Notes: generated from the letters alone by a model not told the origin. DNA of 42,766 nt from an uncultured bacterium (GCA_905214325.1 CAJMLT010000011.1:1-42766), one strand, 5' to 3'; counted from the first letter of the stretch, positions 8,650-17,317 are shown. A program made the numbers and translations.

Positions 8650-9807
8650 GTGAGTTTGCTCTATACCGAACAGCAGAAAGCCTTAATCGCATTGGTGCGT
8701 GATATGGCCGAGCATGAGATAAAACCCTATGTCGCCCAAGCGGATCGTGATGGCGAATGCCCCGCCGAGCTTTTCCATTGGGGTTTCGATATGGGCCTCC
8801 ACCTCGTCGAAGTTCCCGCCGAATACGGTGGAACGGGTTTGAGCTACGAAACCACGGCGATGCTTTTCGAAGAACTCGCCAAAGTGGATGCCGGGTATGC
8901 CATCACCTTCGTCACGACCTTCGTCGCTCTGCGCAATGTCATCTTGGCCGGCACGCCCGAGCAAGCTCAGATGTTCGCCGACGTGGTGAACAGACGCGAA
9001 TTCGCCGCCTTCGCCCTTACGGAACCCAATGCGGGATCCGATGTGGCGGGTATGCACGCTACGGCTGAAAAAGTGGGCGACGAATACCTGCTCAACGCAT
9101 CCAAGACCTTCATCACCAACGGGGGTATAGCCGCCGTTTATGTGGTGTTCTGCAAAACCGACCCCCAGGCCGGATCGAAGGGAATCACCGCCTTCATCGT
9201 CGACGCCGATATGCCCGGCGTGCAGGTGGGAGCCAAAGAAGACAAGATGGGGTTGCGCCTTTCCAACACCACGGAAGTTATTCTGAACAACGTCCGTGTT
9301 CCCGAAGACCGTGTTCTGGGTAAGGTCGGCGACGGCTTCAAGCTGGCTTTGAATGCGCTCAACCTTTCCCGTGCCTTCGTCTGTACGATGGCGGTGGGCA
9401 TTATGCAGCGTGCTCTCGACGAAGCGAGTGCCTACGCTCTGGAACGCAAGCAATTCGGTGAACCCATCATCCATTTCCAGATGGTTCAGCAGCTGTTGGC
9501 CGATATGGCGGCGAAAACCGAAGCCTCCCGCTGCTTGGTCAACAACACCATGCGCCTCATGGATACGGGCAGTTTGGTGCAGAAAGAAGGAGCGATCACC
9601 AAAACATTCGTCACCGACGCGCTTCAGGAAGTGGTGTCCAACGCCGTTCAGGTGTTCGGTGGCTATGGTTACAGCCGGGAATATCCCGTTGAGAAGTTGA
9701 TGCGTGACGCGAAGGTGTTCCAGATCTTCGAGGGCAGCAATCAGATTCAACGCATGACCATAGCCCGCAATCTGGAACAGGAATATTCTTCGGGAAAAGC
9801 GCGATGA
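8650..9807 (+). CDS. Acyl-CoA dehydrogenase (butyryl/short-chain type)
   Basis: FAD flavoenzyme that introduces a double bond into acyl-CoA, or runs in reverse as an enoyl-CoA reductase when coupled to Etf. The 385-residue length is standard. It shows the FAD/substrate segment FALTEPNAGSDVAGM, the KTFITNGG loop, the VQVFGGYGYSREYPVEKLMRD region and the C-terminal IFEGSNQIQR, where the Glu is the usual catalytic base. The GTG start at 8650 has a strong GAGGAGG site. etfB and etfA follow directly, so its electrons pass through that flavoprotein. Family membership is firm; chain-length preference cannot be read from sequence by eye. No thiolase, crotonase or hydroxyacyl-CoA dehydrogenase is adjacent. 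Confidence 0.9.
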   Translation: MSLLYTEQQKALIALVRDMAEHEIKPYVAQADRDGECPAELFHWGFDMGLHLVEVPAEYGGTGLSYETTAMLFEELAKVDAGYAITFVTTFVALRNVILAGTPEQAQMFADVVNRREFAAFALTEPNAGSDVAGMHATAEKVGDEYLLNASKTFITNGGIAAVYVVFCKTDPQAGSKGITAFIVDADMPGVQVGAKEDKMGLRLSNTTEVILNNVRVPEDRVLGKVGDGFKLALNALNLSRAFVCTMAVGIMQRALDEASAYALERKQFGEPIIHFQMVQQLLADMAAKTEASRCLVNNTMRLMDTGSLVQKEGAITKTFVTDALQEVVSNAVQVFGGYGYSREYPVEKLMRDAKVFQIFEGSNQIQRMTIARNLEQEYSSGKAR

Positions 9808-9859
9808 TCCCGATGGAATGGGTTTCGATCGAGCGTTCAGGGCAGGAAAGAAGGAAAAG

Positions 9860-10651
9860 ATGAATATCGCCGTTTGCATCAAACAGGTTCCCGATACGAC
9901 CGAGATAAAAATCGATCCGGTCAAAAACACCCTCATACGAAAAGGGGTGCCAAGCATCATGAACCCCTTCGACCGCCACGCTTTGGAGTTGGCTCTCAGT
10001 TTGAAGGACCGTTATCAGGCGAAGGTCACCGTGTTTTCCATGGGTCCCCAACAGGCTAAATCCATTCTCCGTGAAGCCTACGCGATGGGTGCCGACGAGG
10101 TGTTTCTCATAACCGATCGTGCCTTCGGTGGTTCCGATACCTTTGCGACGAGCTACATCCTTTCACAAGCCTTGCGATTGCGCGGACCGTTTGACTTGGT
10201 GTTGGGAGGCAAGCAGGCCATCGACGGCGATACGGGGCAGACGGCTCCTTCGATAGCGGAGCATTTGGGGTGGGCGCGTATCGGGCAGATTCTCGCACTC
10301 ACGGTTATGGGCTCGACGGTTTCCGCTCAACGCCTGGTGGACGAAGGCGTTGAGTTGGTGGAAGCCGAATTGCCGTTGGTCTGCACGGTGGTGAAGGAAA
10401 CGAACAAGCCCCGTTACGCAACGATACGCACCACCTTGGAGTCCTTGGAAATGGATATCCCCGAACTTCACCTCGAAGATATGGTGGACTCCGTGGATGA
10501 GGGCAAGATAGGACTCAAAGGATCGCCTACCAAGGTCAAGGCCTCATTCGTTCCCGAGCGTACGGCTCAAGGGGTATTTCTGGAAGGCCCGCCTAAGGAG
10601 AAGGCTCATGTGTTGATGGAAGAACTCACCGCGGCGAAACTGCTGATCTAA
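9860..10651 (+). CDS. etfB: Electron transfer flavoprotein subunit beta
   Basis: Soluble electron carrier subunit partnering EtfA and the upstream acyl-CoA dehydrogenase. It begins MNIAVCIKQVPDTTEIK, the family signature, and contains the GGSDTFATSYIL and AIDGDTGQTAPSIAEHLG segments, which resemble the nucleotide/flavin-binding stretches of anaerobic, possibly bifurcating Etf. About 263 residues, as expected. The ATG at 9860 has GAAGGAAAAG just upstream; an in-frame ATG at 9818 would add 14 residues not seen in the family. It is spaced 52 bases after the dehydrogenase and 15 bases before etfA. Whether it bifurcates electrons to ferredoxin is an inference from the Bcd-Etf layout. Confidence 0.92.
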   Translation: MNIAVCIKQVPDTTEIKIDPVKNTLIRKGVPSIMNPFDRHALELALSLKDRYQAKVTVFSMGPQQAKSILREAYAMGADEVFLITDRAFGGSDTFATSYILSQALRLRGPFDLVLGGKQAIDGDTGQTAPSIAEHLGWARIGQILALTVMGSTVSAQRLVDEGVELVEAELPLVCTVVKETNKPRYATIRTTLESLEMDIPELHLEDMVDSVDEGKIGLKGSPTKVKASFVPERTAQGVFLEGPPKEKAHVLMEELTAAKLLI

Positions 10652-10666
10652 GGAAGAGGCAAACGT

Positions 10667-11719
10667 ATGGCATCGAACAAACTTCAAAAGGAAAAGCAGA
10701 GCGTTGTCCCCCGGGATTGGAGCGCTTATAAAGATGTTTGGGTCTTCATCGAATGTTTCGAAGGGGAGCCCAAGCAGGTGGGCTATGAACTTCTCGAAGC
10801 CGCCAATGGTCTTGCGTGTGATCTGGGGCAACAGGTTGCAGCGGTCGTTATCGGGGATGACGTGGATGCCGCAATCACCGGCGCCCAGCGCCATGGGGCT
10901 GACAAGGTGTATGTCATCCAAGGAGAAGAATACGCCCATTACACCGCCGACACCTTCGGCGAAGCGTTTCTCCACCTCTGCAGAAAATACCGGCCCGATA
11001 CTCTGTTGTTGGGAGCCACTGCCAACGGGCGTGATCTGGCCTCCAAGTTGGCGGTCAGCTTGGAAACGGGTTTGACAGCCGATTGCACGGCTCTTTCCGT
11101 GGATACCGAAACGGGGGATGTCGTGTGGGAGCGCCCTGCGTTCGGGGGCAACCTGTATGCGCGTATCATCTGCTCCCACACCCGTCCTCAGATGGGAACG
11201 GTGCGTCCCGGCGCCATGAAGCGTTCCGGTAAGGATCTGGAGAAGGTTGCTCAAATCATTCGCGAGGACTATCACCCCGATCGCATGCGTGTTGTCGTAC
11301 GCGATTTCATCAGGAAGACCGAAGAAGAGGGGCTCAGACTGGAAGACGCCGAAGTGGTGGTTTCCGGTGGGCGCGGCATGAAAGGCCCCGACAATTTCGG
11401 TATGTTGAAGGAATTGGCCGACCTCTTGGGCGGCACCGTCGGGTGTTCCCGTTCGGTTGTCGAAGAAGGTTGGCTGCCCGCAAGCAGGCAGGTTGGCCAG
11501 ACGGGCCAAACCGTGGCTCCGCGCATGTATTTCGCTTGCGGCATTTCCGGGGCGGTACAGCACGTGGCCGGCATGAAGGATTCCGATGCCATCGTAGCCA
11601 TCAACCGTGATGCGACGGCACCTATTTTCGATGTGGCCGACTACTGCATAGTCGGCGATGTGTTCGAAGTGGTCCCCGCTTTGATTTCGGAGTTGAAGGA
11701 GAGAACGATTGCTTCTTGA
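10667..11719 (+). CDS. etfA: Electron transfer flavoprotein subunit alpha
   Basis: FAD-binding partner of EtfB. The C-terminal FAD domain is clear: VVSGGRGMKGPDNFGMLKEL, GCSRSVVEEGWLPASRQVGQ, TVAPRMYFACGISGAVQHV and INRDATAPIFDVADYCIVGD. At 350 residues it lacks the extra N-terminal ferredoxin domain found in some clostridial EtfA. GGAAGAGG precedes the ATG. It ends the three-gene operon; its stop codon lies inside the -35 box of the tRNA-Phe promoter. No terminator is visible between etfA and the tRNA gene, so some read-through into tRNA-Phe is likely. Confidence 0.95.
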   Translation: MASNKLQKEKQSVVPRDWSAYKDVWVFIECFEGEPKQVGYELLEAANGLACDLGQQVAAVVIGDDVDAAITGAQRHGADKVYVIQGEEYAHYTADTFGEAFLHLCRKYRPDTLLLGATANGRDLASKLAVSLETGLTADCTALSVDTETGDVVWERPAFGGNLYARIICSHTRPQMGTVRPGAMKRSGKDLEKVAQIIREDYHPDRMRVVVRDFIRKTEEEGLRLEDAEVVVSGGRGMKGPDNFGMLKELADLLGGTVGCSRSVVEEGWLPASRQVGQTGQTVAPRMYFACGISGAVQHVAGMKDSDAIVAINRDATAPIFDVADYCIVGDVFEVVPALISELKERTIAS

Positions 11720-11744
11720 CCCAAAGGGGAAGTACCGATAAAAT
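11716..11744 (+). promoter_or_regulatory. Promoter of tRNA-Phe
   Basis: TTGACC (11716-11721) and TAAAAT (11739-11744) with the ideal 17-base spacer. The predicted start is about 25 bases before the tRNA. The -35 box overlaps the etfA stop codon. Confidence 0.75.
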
Positions 11745-11775
11745 AACGGCTTGCGTCACAATTGTAACGCTATCC

Positions 11776-11851
<76 letters not shown>

Positions 11852-11959
11852 TTGATTTGCTGTATTAAACGAAACCTGTTGATAGGTCGAGTTTGATTTC
11901 AAATACGGAGCTTCATTCGGGATCACCCGGATAGGAAAAACTCCACAAACGAAAACGCG

Positions 11960-11982
11960 AAAGGACCCGAAAGGGTCCTTTT
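11960..11982 (+). terminator. Intrinsic terminator downstream of tRNA-Phe
   Basis: A 9-bp stem (AAAGGACCC with GGGTCCTTT) around a GAAA tetraloop, with four T at the end. It lies about 110 bases after the tRNA; I see no gene in the stretch between or in the 115 bases that follow. Confidence 0.8.
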
Positions 11983-12097
11983 CCTGTGTTGTGCACGTAG
12001 CGCATCCGCGCACATAGGGGACGGGTGGTTCGAAGATGAAGATGCTAAAATAAAAGAAAACCAAGCCCGAGAATGGCTGATTCCCTTGGAGGAATAC

Positions 12098-12396
12098 ATG
12101 ACGAATTGTCTATTAGCGGTCTACTTACACCAAAAAGAACATGCAGTTCCCGGCAACGCACATAAGATCACCCAGTGCGATTTCGCATATAACTCAAACC
12201 ACATAGAGGGAAGTCAATTAACCCCTTCATCATCACCGATGCTATGCGGGATTTTTACATCAGGGGATTGAAGAACTACCCGGTGGAGCAAGGGTGGCTT
12301 GTAGATACGTGCAGGGCGGCCCAAGACGCATTCGAGGTATCGGTGATTCCCTTGGCGCAGCGATATGCTGAAACATTTGATTTATGTGTTGGGTGA
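12098..12396 (+). pseudogene. Fic-family protein remnant with deleted core
   Basis: Two pieces of a Fic (AMP-transferase) gene lie side by side in different frames. The 5' piece (12098 to about 12230) reads ITQCDFAYNSNHIEGSQLT, the conserved Fic N-terminus with the S-x-x-x-E-G inhibitory helix motif. The 3' piece (about 12244-12396) reads DFYIRGLKNYPVEQGWLVDT then CRAAQDAFE, which matches the Fic C-terminal segment (typically YRGL..Y....GYLIDTC..AQD). The catalytic HPFxxGNGR region that should lie between is absent, so an internal deletion plus frameshift has destroyed the gene. A GGAGGAATAC ribosome site still precedes the ATG at 12098. Family assignment is from pattern recognition of both ends. 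Confidence 0.7.
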
Positions 12397-12489
12397 GTTT
12401 CGCTATCATGTCGGTGGTTTTTGCCCTTGCCGATATAGCGATTGGTATGGTCGCTCTCGTTGCGGTTTCTTTTCCGGTCCGACACGAAT

Positions 12490-12514
12490 AGGGGGAACCA
12501 CTTGGGCTCCCCCT
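12490..12514 (-). terminator. Hairpin at the end of the VTC operon
   Basis: AGGGGGA and TCCCCCT pair, with an internal loop and two further G-C pairs, about 45 bases beyond the lipoprotein stop codon. Outer GAATA/TATTC bases could extend the stem. No T-run follows on the minus strand, so it is only a moderate terminator. Confidence 0.5.
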
Positions 12515-12556
12515 GTATTCATGCTCGAGCCACGTATCGGAAAAGTTCGTCCGGCG

Positions 12557-14671
12557 TCAGGCCACTGTCTGCGGTTGCGAATTTAGCCCCGCGGAAGCAT
12601 TCGTGCCCGAACTCCCCGATGAACCCGAAGATGATCCCGCACCCGCTCCCGCAGATGCGCCGGCAGTCGGTCCCGCCGATGATCCCGCATCCGATTGGGC
12701 AGATGCCCCCGAACGCGTGGATCGCTGGACGTCACCCGGGGTGCCGGAGGGCATGCCGCTCCCGTTGCTCCCTAAGCCGCCCATGCCGCCGGTAGCCGTT
12801 GTTGACGCGCTAGCCGCGATCGTGCTGCCACCCGTCACGCTTCCCTGATCCGTGTATCCGTCGGCGTTGCTGTTGCTGACGCTGCCACCGATGACGAGGG
12901 AGAAGGACTCTCCATCACTCAAGCCGCCGCTGCTCACCAAAGCCATACTGTAGGCAGCCGTAGGCGTGTAGGAGGCCACCACGGTTCCGTCGCTTTTCAC
13001 GATGGCGATGTTTTGTCCTGCATTACCGCTTGCGGAAGTGAGCGCGAAGGCCTGCGTGCCGCTGGTGAAGTTCTGGGCCATACCCGTAGGGCCGACGGCG
13101 ATCACCGTGCCTCCCGAAACGGTTGCCTCCAAGTCGTAGTCGAACGAGTTGTTGTTATTGTCGGTGGGCCCGGTCACCAACAGCACGCCGCCGGTGATGT
13201 CCACGCTGCCGTTACTGTCGATGCCGTCCCCGCCCGCTTCGATTTCGGTGTAACCACCGTTGATCTGAATCAGGCAATTTTCATCTCCCATTCCGGCACC
13301 GCCGCCTTCGGCCATGCCGCCTTGGGGAGCGCCACCGTTGATCATGTTCTCATTTCGGCTTTCACCGGAAGGCGGGGTGCTTCCTTCGGCGCCGTCGAAG
13401 CTTGGGGTGCCCGTTGTGCCATTCGCGCCGGAAGCATTACCCGTAGCTTTAGCCATGCCGCTCGCTTTCCCGCCCGTGGTGCCGGTAGTGCCGGTGTCGG
13501 CACTACCCGTGTTAGCGGATGTGGCACCCGTTGTTTTATCGGTTGCGCTTGTGGTCGAAGGCGCTGCCGCATTGATGGCGTCGTCACGTGCCACGATGTG
13601 GTTTTCCCCTCCGTTGATGGTGACCTTTTCAGCTTCGAAGCCTTCATAGCACGTGCTTACGGTCGTGGTTCCTCCGTCGATGGTGAGTACCGATTCGGCA
13701 TGGATTCCATCGTCGCCTGCGGAGATGTTCAACGTGCCTGCGGCAATGAGTGCTTCCGCATCGGAATGGAGAGCGTCGTCGGTGACGGCCAGTGTCAGCG
13801 TTCCGCCCGTCACGCGCAGATAGGTTGCCGCCTGGATGCCGTCATCCTCTGCGGTGATATCGAAGGTACCGCCGTCGATGCTTACGAATCCACGGGTTGC
13901 ATCTTCGTCGTTGTTGGACTTGATGGCATCTCCCGTTGCCTTGATAGTGAAGATGCCGTCACTGATCTTCACGCAATCGCGTCCGCGCAGGGCGTCTTCG
14001 GCGGCGTTTACGGTGTAGGTGCCACCGGTGATGACCAAGTCATCCTTCGAGCAGATGGCGTGGCGGTACGTGCCGGTAACGGAAAGCGATCCGCTGCCGT
14101 TCAGGGTCAGATCGGCTTTGGAGAACAGCGTTGCATACGGTTCGTCGGAGTCGCTTTCGAGAACGTAATCTCCTCCGTCGGTGAGGGTGTTCGTCGTTCC
14201 TTCGGCCAACGTGACGAAGCACTTGTCGGCCTGCTGGATGTAGAGGGCGGGTCCTGTTTCGTTGTGGATCGAGGCGTCTGCCAAAACGATCTGCACCTTG
14301 GCGTCATCGGACGCCTTCACCGCAACCTGTCCGTCATCCAGCGTTCCCTTGAGAACGTAGGTTCCTTCCGTGTCGATGGTGACATTCGATCCATCCACGG
14401 TTGCGCCGGATCCGGAAACGGTCGCCGTCGTGTTCGATAGCGTGATGGTGGTTGCGCTCGAAGCGTCCCAGCTCGCATCCTGATCGCGGTTGGTGTAATC
14501 GAAGTCCATGCCGGCGGTATCGACGGATGTCGACGCCGCATCGTTTTCGGCAGCTTGGTCCTGTGAGGCTTGGGAGGAACACCCGGTTAACCCCAGCGCA
14601 ACAACCAGTGCCAGAGCGCACAGGGCTGCAACGATCGTCTTTTCGCGCATCGCACGGGTTCGCATCATCAT
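12557..14671 (-). CDS. Carbohydrate-binding (DUF4353-like) beta-helix lipoprotein
   Basis: A 704-residue exported lipoprotein. The signal peptide ends in the lipobox LGLTGC (Cys near residue 30). Residues of about 70-370 repeat short strands such as ITGGTYTVNAAEDALRGRD and IDGGTFDITAEDDGIQA, the D-G-I/D-A-L pattern of right-handed beta-helix proteins annotated as carbohydrate-binding domain-containing (DUF4353). A low-complexity Thr/Gly/Ser/Ala linker follows (about 370-440), then another helix-like block (GGYTEIEAGGDGIDSNGSV), and a Ser/Gly/Ala-rich tail. Its ATG overlaps the stop of the DUF4956 gene (ATGA), so translation is coupled. Such lipoproteins commonly accompany VTC-domain and DUF4956 proteins, sometimes with CotH kinases; none is visible here. 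Ligand unknown. Confidence 0.8.
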   Translation of the reverse strand: MMMRTRAMREKTIVAALCALALVVALGLTGCSSQASQDQAAENDAASTSVDTAGMDFDYTNRDQDASWDASSATTITLSNTTATVSGSGATVDGSNVTIDTEGTYVLKGTLDDGQVAVKASDDAKVQIVLADASIHNETGPALYIQQADKCFVTLAEGTTNTLTDGGDYVLESDSDEPYATLFSKADLTLNGSGSLSVTGTYRHAICSKDDLVITGGTYTVNAAEDALRGRDCVKISDGIFTIKATGDAIKSNNDEDATRGFVSIDGGTFDITAEDDGIQAATYLRVTGGTLTLAVTDDALHSDAEALIAAGTLNISAGDDGIHAESVLTIDGGTTTVSTCYEGFEAEKVTINGGENHIVARDDAINAAAPSTTSATDKTTGATSANTGSADTGTTGTTGGKASGMAKATGNASGANGTTGTPSFDGAEGSTPPSGESRNENMINGGAPQGGMAEGGGAGMGDENCLIQINGGYTEIEAGGDGIDSNGSVDITGGVLLVTGPTDNNNNSFDYDLEATVSGGTVIAVGPTGMAQNFTSGTQAFALTSASGNAGQNIAIVKSDGTVVASYTPTAAYSMALVSSGGLSDGESFSLVIGGSVSNSNADGYTDQGSVTGGSTIAASASTTATGGMGGLGSNGSGMPSGTPGDVQRSTRSGASAQSDAGSSAGPTAGASAGAGAGSSSGSSGSSGTNASAGLNSQPQTVA

Positions 14672-15366
14672 AAGCGCACATCCTTACTTGCGAGCGACTG
14701 ACCCAGCACCACTTTGAGATTGCCGTTATAGCAGCGCAGGTCGTCGATCATGGTTTTCTCTTCGCCCGCTTTCTTCATGCGGATCGAATACTCCAGTAGA
14801 AACAAACTGCCCATATTGGTGGTCTGCACCTCGACCAGTTTGTGTTCTTCGGCGTAGCGGTTCAGCACCTCATCGAAAACACCTTCGTATTCCAGGTCTT
14901 CGGGAATGGTTATCTTCAGGGTTTTCTCGGGTTCCTTCTGCTTGCCGAAAGGTGACAGTACGTATCCCACGTTGGCTACGCCTACGATTACCGTGAACAA
15001 CACCGCCAGCGCCAGAAAACCCATGCCGGTTGCAAGGCCGATGGCCATGGCGAAAAACACGGTGCCGATATCTTTGGCGCTTCCGGGAATGGAGCGGAAT
15101 CGTACGAGATTGAACACGCCCATGACCGCGATGCCGGCTCCCAGGTTGCCGTTGACCAAGGTGATGACCATCTGCACGATAAGAGGTAGAAGGGCTATGG
15201 TGACCACGAAATTCTTCGAGTAGGTGTGGCGGAACATATAGATGATCGCCACAACGGCACCCAGTATCAGCGATGCCAAACAACACCAGAGAAAATCGAT
15301 GGTCGAAATACTGGACACCAACGATTCGCTGGTTCCGAAAATGGATGTGAGGGTGGAATCAAGCAC
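14668..15366 (-). CDS. DUF4956 family membrane protein
   Basis: A 232-residue integral membrane protein with about four hydrophobic segments: near residues 24-45 (LWCCLASLILGAVVAIIYMF), 53-75, 78-105 and 115-140. The family-typical motif NLVRFRSIPGSAKDIG sits between the membrane segments. The C-terminal 90 residues are soluble and presumably cytoplasmic. Function is unknown; family members are repeatedly linked to VTC-domain polyphosphate polymerases, so a channel or membrane-anchor role, comparable to Vtc1 in yeast, is an inference. The GTG start at 15366 lies within the last codons of the upstream VTC gene (8-base overlap). Confidence 0.85.
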   Translation of the reverse strand: MLDSTLTSIFGTSESLVSSISTIDFLWCCLASLILGAVVAIIYMFRHTYSKNFVVTIALLPLIVQMVITLVNGNLGAGIAVMGVFNLVRFRSIPGSAKDIGTVFFAMAIGLATGMGFLALAVLFTVIVGVANVGYVLSPFGKQKEPEKTLKITIPEDLEYEGVFDEVLNRYAEEHKLVEVQTTNMGSLFLLEYSIRMKKAGEEKTMIDDLRCYNGNLKVVLGQSLASKDVRL

Positions 15367-16309
15367 AGCGTTCCTCCATGAGGGTGGTGGGGTGTGGTTG
15401 TCCGACGGGTCGGTCGGCGGGCGTGTCGGCGGAAAAAGCCGGACGCTCCAAACGGGCTGCTACCGTGGAAGGGGTTACCCGGTTCACCCGGTTGCAAGCG
15501 CGGTAGGCTTCGCCGTATTTGGAAAAGGAAGTCGGATAGGCTTTGGCCCTATCGAGCGCATCGACGAGCCACAGGGGAAACGCACCCATCACCTTGATCT
15601 CCATGATGGATTCCCCGTCTTCGATCAGCGGCGTGCCCGTTGCTTTTCCACTCTCCTCCGCGCTCAACCTGTCGGCATCTGCTTGGAACAGGTCGTCGTA
15701 TGCGATATCCGTATCGAAGGTGATACGCAGATCGCTGGTGAGATCATAAAGATCAGCCCCCGTTGCCGCATGATGGTGTGCCGCCCGTGCCTCACGCGGA
15801 ATGTAGGCCTGTCTTTCGCAGCTGATCAGCATGGAAGGATGGAGGGGCCGGTAGCGTGCGATGAGTTGGTTGATCTCACGCGTGATCTGCAGGCTACGCT
15901 CCGAAAGGGATTCGCACCTCATCTCTTCGTCGGCAAGGGGAAAGCGCTTGCAGGCCCGGGGGTAGGGGGTGCCGCTGAGGTAGGCGTGTGCGGCATCGGC
16001 GGAACAACCCACTCGACGTTTGTATACGATGCCATCGAACTTCTTCTTGATTTCGATATACACCCGATCCCGCTCATCCGCTTCCCCGTAGGAACGAAGA
16101 CGCAATTTCTCCTTGTAAAGCGGTTTGTCGAGCGAACGTTCTATCAATTCGCGTTCGGGGGTGTCGAAATAGAGGCTGTGTATCCGCGTGTTTCCATACG
16201 CGTCGGGTTCCATATGCTTTTCTATTTCCCGCAGCATCATGGTGCGCTGGGGTGCGCTCAGCCGAAATTTGACTTCTTTACGTTCGAACACGTCGGTGAA
16301 GGTTGCCAT
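15359..16309 (-). CDS. VTC-domain polyphosphate polymerase-like protein
   Basis: A 316-residue cytosolic protein of the VTC/CYTH tunnel-fold family, which in yeast Vtc4 makes polyphosphate from ATP. Tunnel-lining basic and acidic residues expected of the family are in place: RKEVKFRL (10-17), HSLYFDT (44-50), KEKLRLRSYG (66-75), VYIEIKKKFDGIVYKRR (83-99), and later ISCERQAYI, LRITFDTDI and IMEIKVMGAFPLWLVDAL. The active site therefore looks intact. The ATG at 16309 has AAAGGA 10 bases upstream; the ATG at 16330 has no ribosome site. It leads an overlapping three-gene operon with DUF4956 and the lipoprotein, divergent from a two-component system. Confidence 0.85.
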   Translation of the reverse strand: MATFTDVFERKEVKFRLSAPQRTMMLREIEKHMEPDAYGNTRIHSLYFDTPERELIERSLDKPLYKEKLRLRSYGEADERDRVYIEIKKKFDGIVYKRRVGCSADAAHAYLSGTPYPRACKRFPLADEEMRCESLSERSLQITREINQLIARYRPLHPSMLISCERQAYIPREARAAHHHAATGADLYDLTSDLRITFDTDIAYDDLFQADADRLSAEESGKATGTPLIEDGESIMEIKVMGAFPLWLVDALDRAKAYPTSFSKYGEAYRACNRVNRVTPSTVAARLERPAFSADTPADRPVGQPHPTTLMEERCA

Positions 16310-16380
16310 GGGTATCAGTCCTTTCTTCATCTGCGTTTCATCTACGGTTGTCGATGGTAGAAGTCGATCCTTAAAGTTTT

Positions 16381-16451
16381 CTGAAAGAGCGCAGGTGACT
16401 TGTGCGGTAACCGCGATTCTTTCAGGTCTTTTTCAGGCTTGTGACTACAAT
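16381..16451 (+). promoter_or_regulatory. Shared divergent control region with repeated TTTCAG sites
   Basis: CTTTCAG (16419-16425) and TTTTCAG (16430-16436) are direct repeats 11 bases apart, the spacing typical of OmpR-family operators, and CTGAAAG (16381-16387) is an inverted third copy. A -10-like TACAAT lies at 16446-16451, 35 bases before the regulator start. The region lies between the VTC operon and the two-component genes. Confidence 0.5.
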
Positions 16452-16486
16452 GGGGGAAACGAAGATACGGGAAAGGTGGGTTGATC

Positions 16487-17317
16487 ATGCAGGTTCTCGT
16501 CGTGGAAGACGATGTCCGCCTCGCCGCGGCGCTCGCCCACATACTCGAAGACAACGACTATCTCGTCGATGCCGTCGGCGATAGTGTATCGGGGCGGGAT
16601 TACGCTCTGTCCGGCATATACGATGTGATCATCCTCGATGTCATGTTGCCGAAGAAAAACGGCTTTGCCGTGGCAGCCGATTTGAGGCGTGGCGGTATCA
16701 GCACACCCATCCTTCTGCTCACCGCGCGCGATGCGGTCCCCGACAAAATCACCGGGCTCGACAGCGGTGCCGACGATTACATGACCAAACCCTTCGCTCC
16801 GGCCGAACTCCTTGCCCATCTGCGTGCGCTCACCCGCCGCCGAGGTGAAGTGCTCTTCGAAGAGGTATGTGCGGGCGATCTTGCCCTCAATCTGGAAAGT
16901 TTCGATCTGGCCTGTGCCGATAAATCCATCCATCTCAGCCATAAGGAATGTGCTTTGGCGAAGATATTGATGTCCAATGTTGGGCAGGTGGTATCCAAGG
17001 ATACGCTGATCGCGAAGGTGTGGGGTGTCGAGTCGAGCGCCGAAGACAACAACGTCGAAGCGTATATCTCCTTCTTACGTAAGAAGCTGAAGTTTCTCAA
17101 ATCGTGTGTCCATATCGAAACCATCCGCCGTGCGGGCTACCGCCTGATTGCCGGTGAAACTCCGGATGCTGCCGAGCCGGCATCACACCACGATCGCGCG
17201 CTCGTCGATTTCAGTGGGGTGACACAGAGGAGCCGGTCGGAATCGGAAACGTCTGCTTCGGGAGTCATCGGGGATACGCGTATGCTCGATAGCGCCGTGA
17301 AAGAGGCATCATGCTGA
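16487..17317 (+). CDS. OmpR/PhoB-family response regulator
   Basis: A two-component DNA-binding regulator. The receiver domain (1-115) has the acidic pair VVEDD, phosphoacceptor Asp51 in IILDVMLP, LLLTARD and the switch Lys in DDYMTKPFAPAEL. A winged-helix DNA-binding domain follows (about 125-220), with SHKECALAKILMSN and VEAYISFLRKKL. About 50 extra hydrophilic residues rich in Ala, Ser and Glu follow the last wing; typical family members stop near residue 225. The ATG at 16487 has GAAAGGTGG seven bases upstream. It overlaps the kinase gene by 7 bases (ATGCTGA), so they are co-translated. Likely targets are its own operon and the divergent VTC operon. Confidence 0.93.
   Translation: MQVLVVEDDVRLAAALAHILEDNDYLVDAVGDSVSGRDYALSGIYDVIILDVMLPKKNGFAVAADLRRGGISTPILLLTARDAVPDKITGLDSGADDYMTKPFAPAELLAHLRALTRRRGEVLFEEVCAGDLALNLESFDLACADKSIHLSHKECALAKILMSNVGQVVSKDTLIAKVWGVESSAEDNNVEAYISFLRKKLKFLKSCVHIETIRRAGYRLIAGETPDAAEPASHHDRALVDFSGVTQRSRSESETSASGVIGDTRMLDSAVKEASC

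Noticed and set aside
13013..14440. A 475-codon plus-strand frame opposite the beta-helix lipoprotein
   Set aside because: The minus-strand gene has a signal peptide, lipobox and operon overlap; the plus frame is Cys/Val/Gly-rich shadow sequence.
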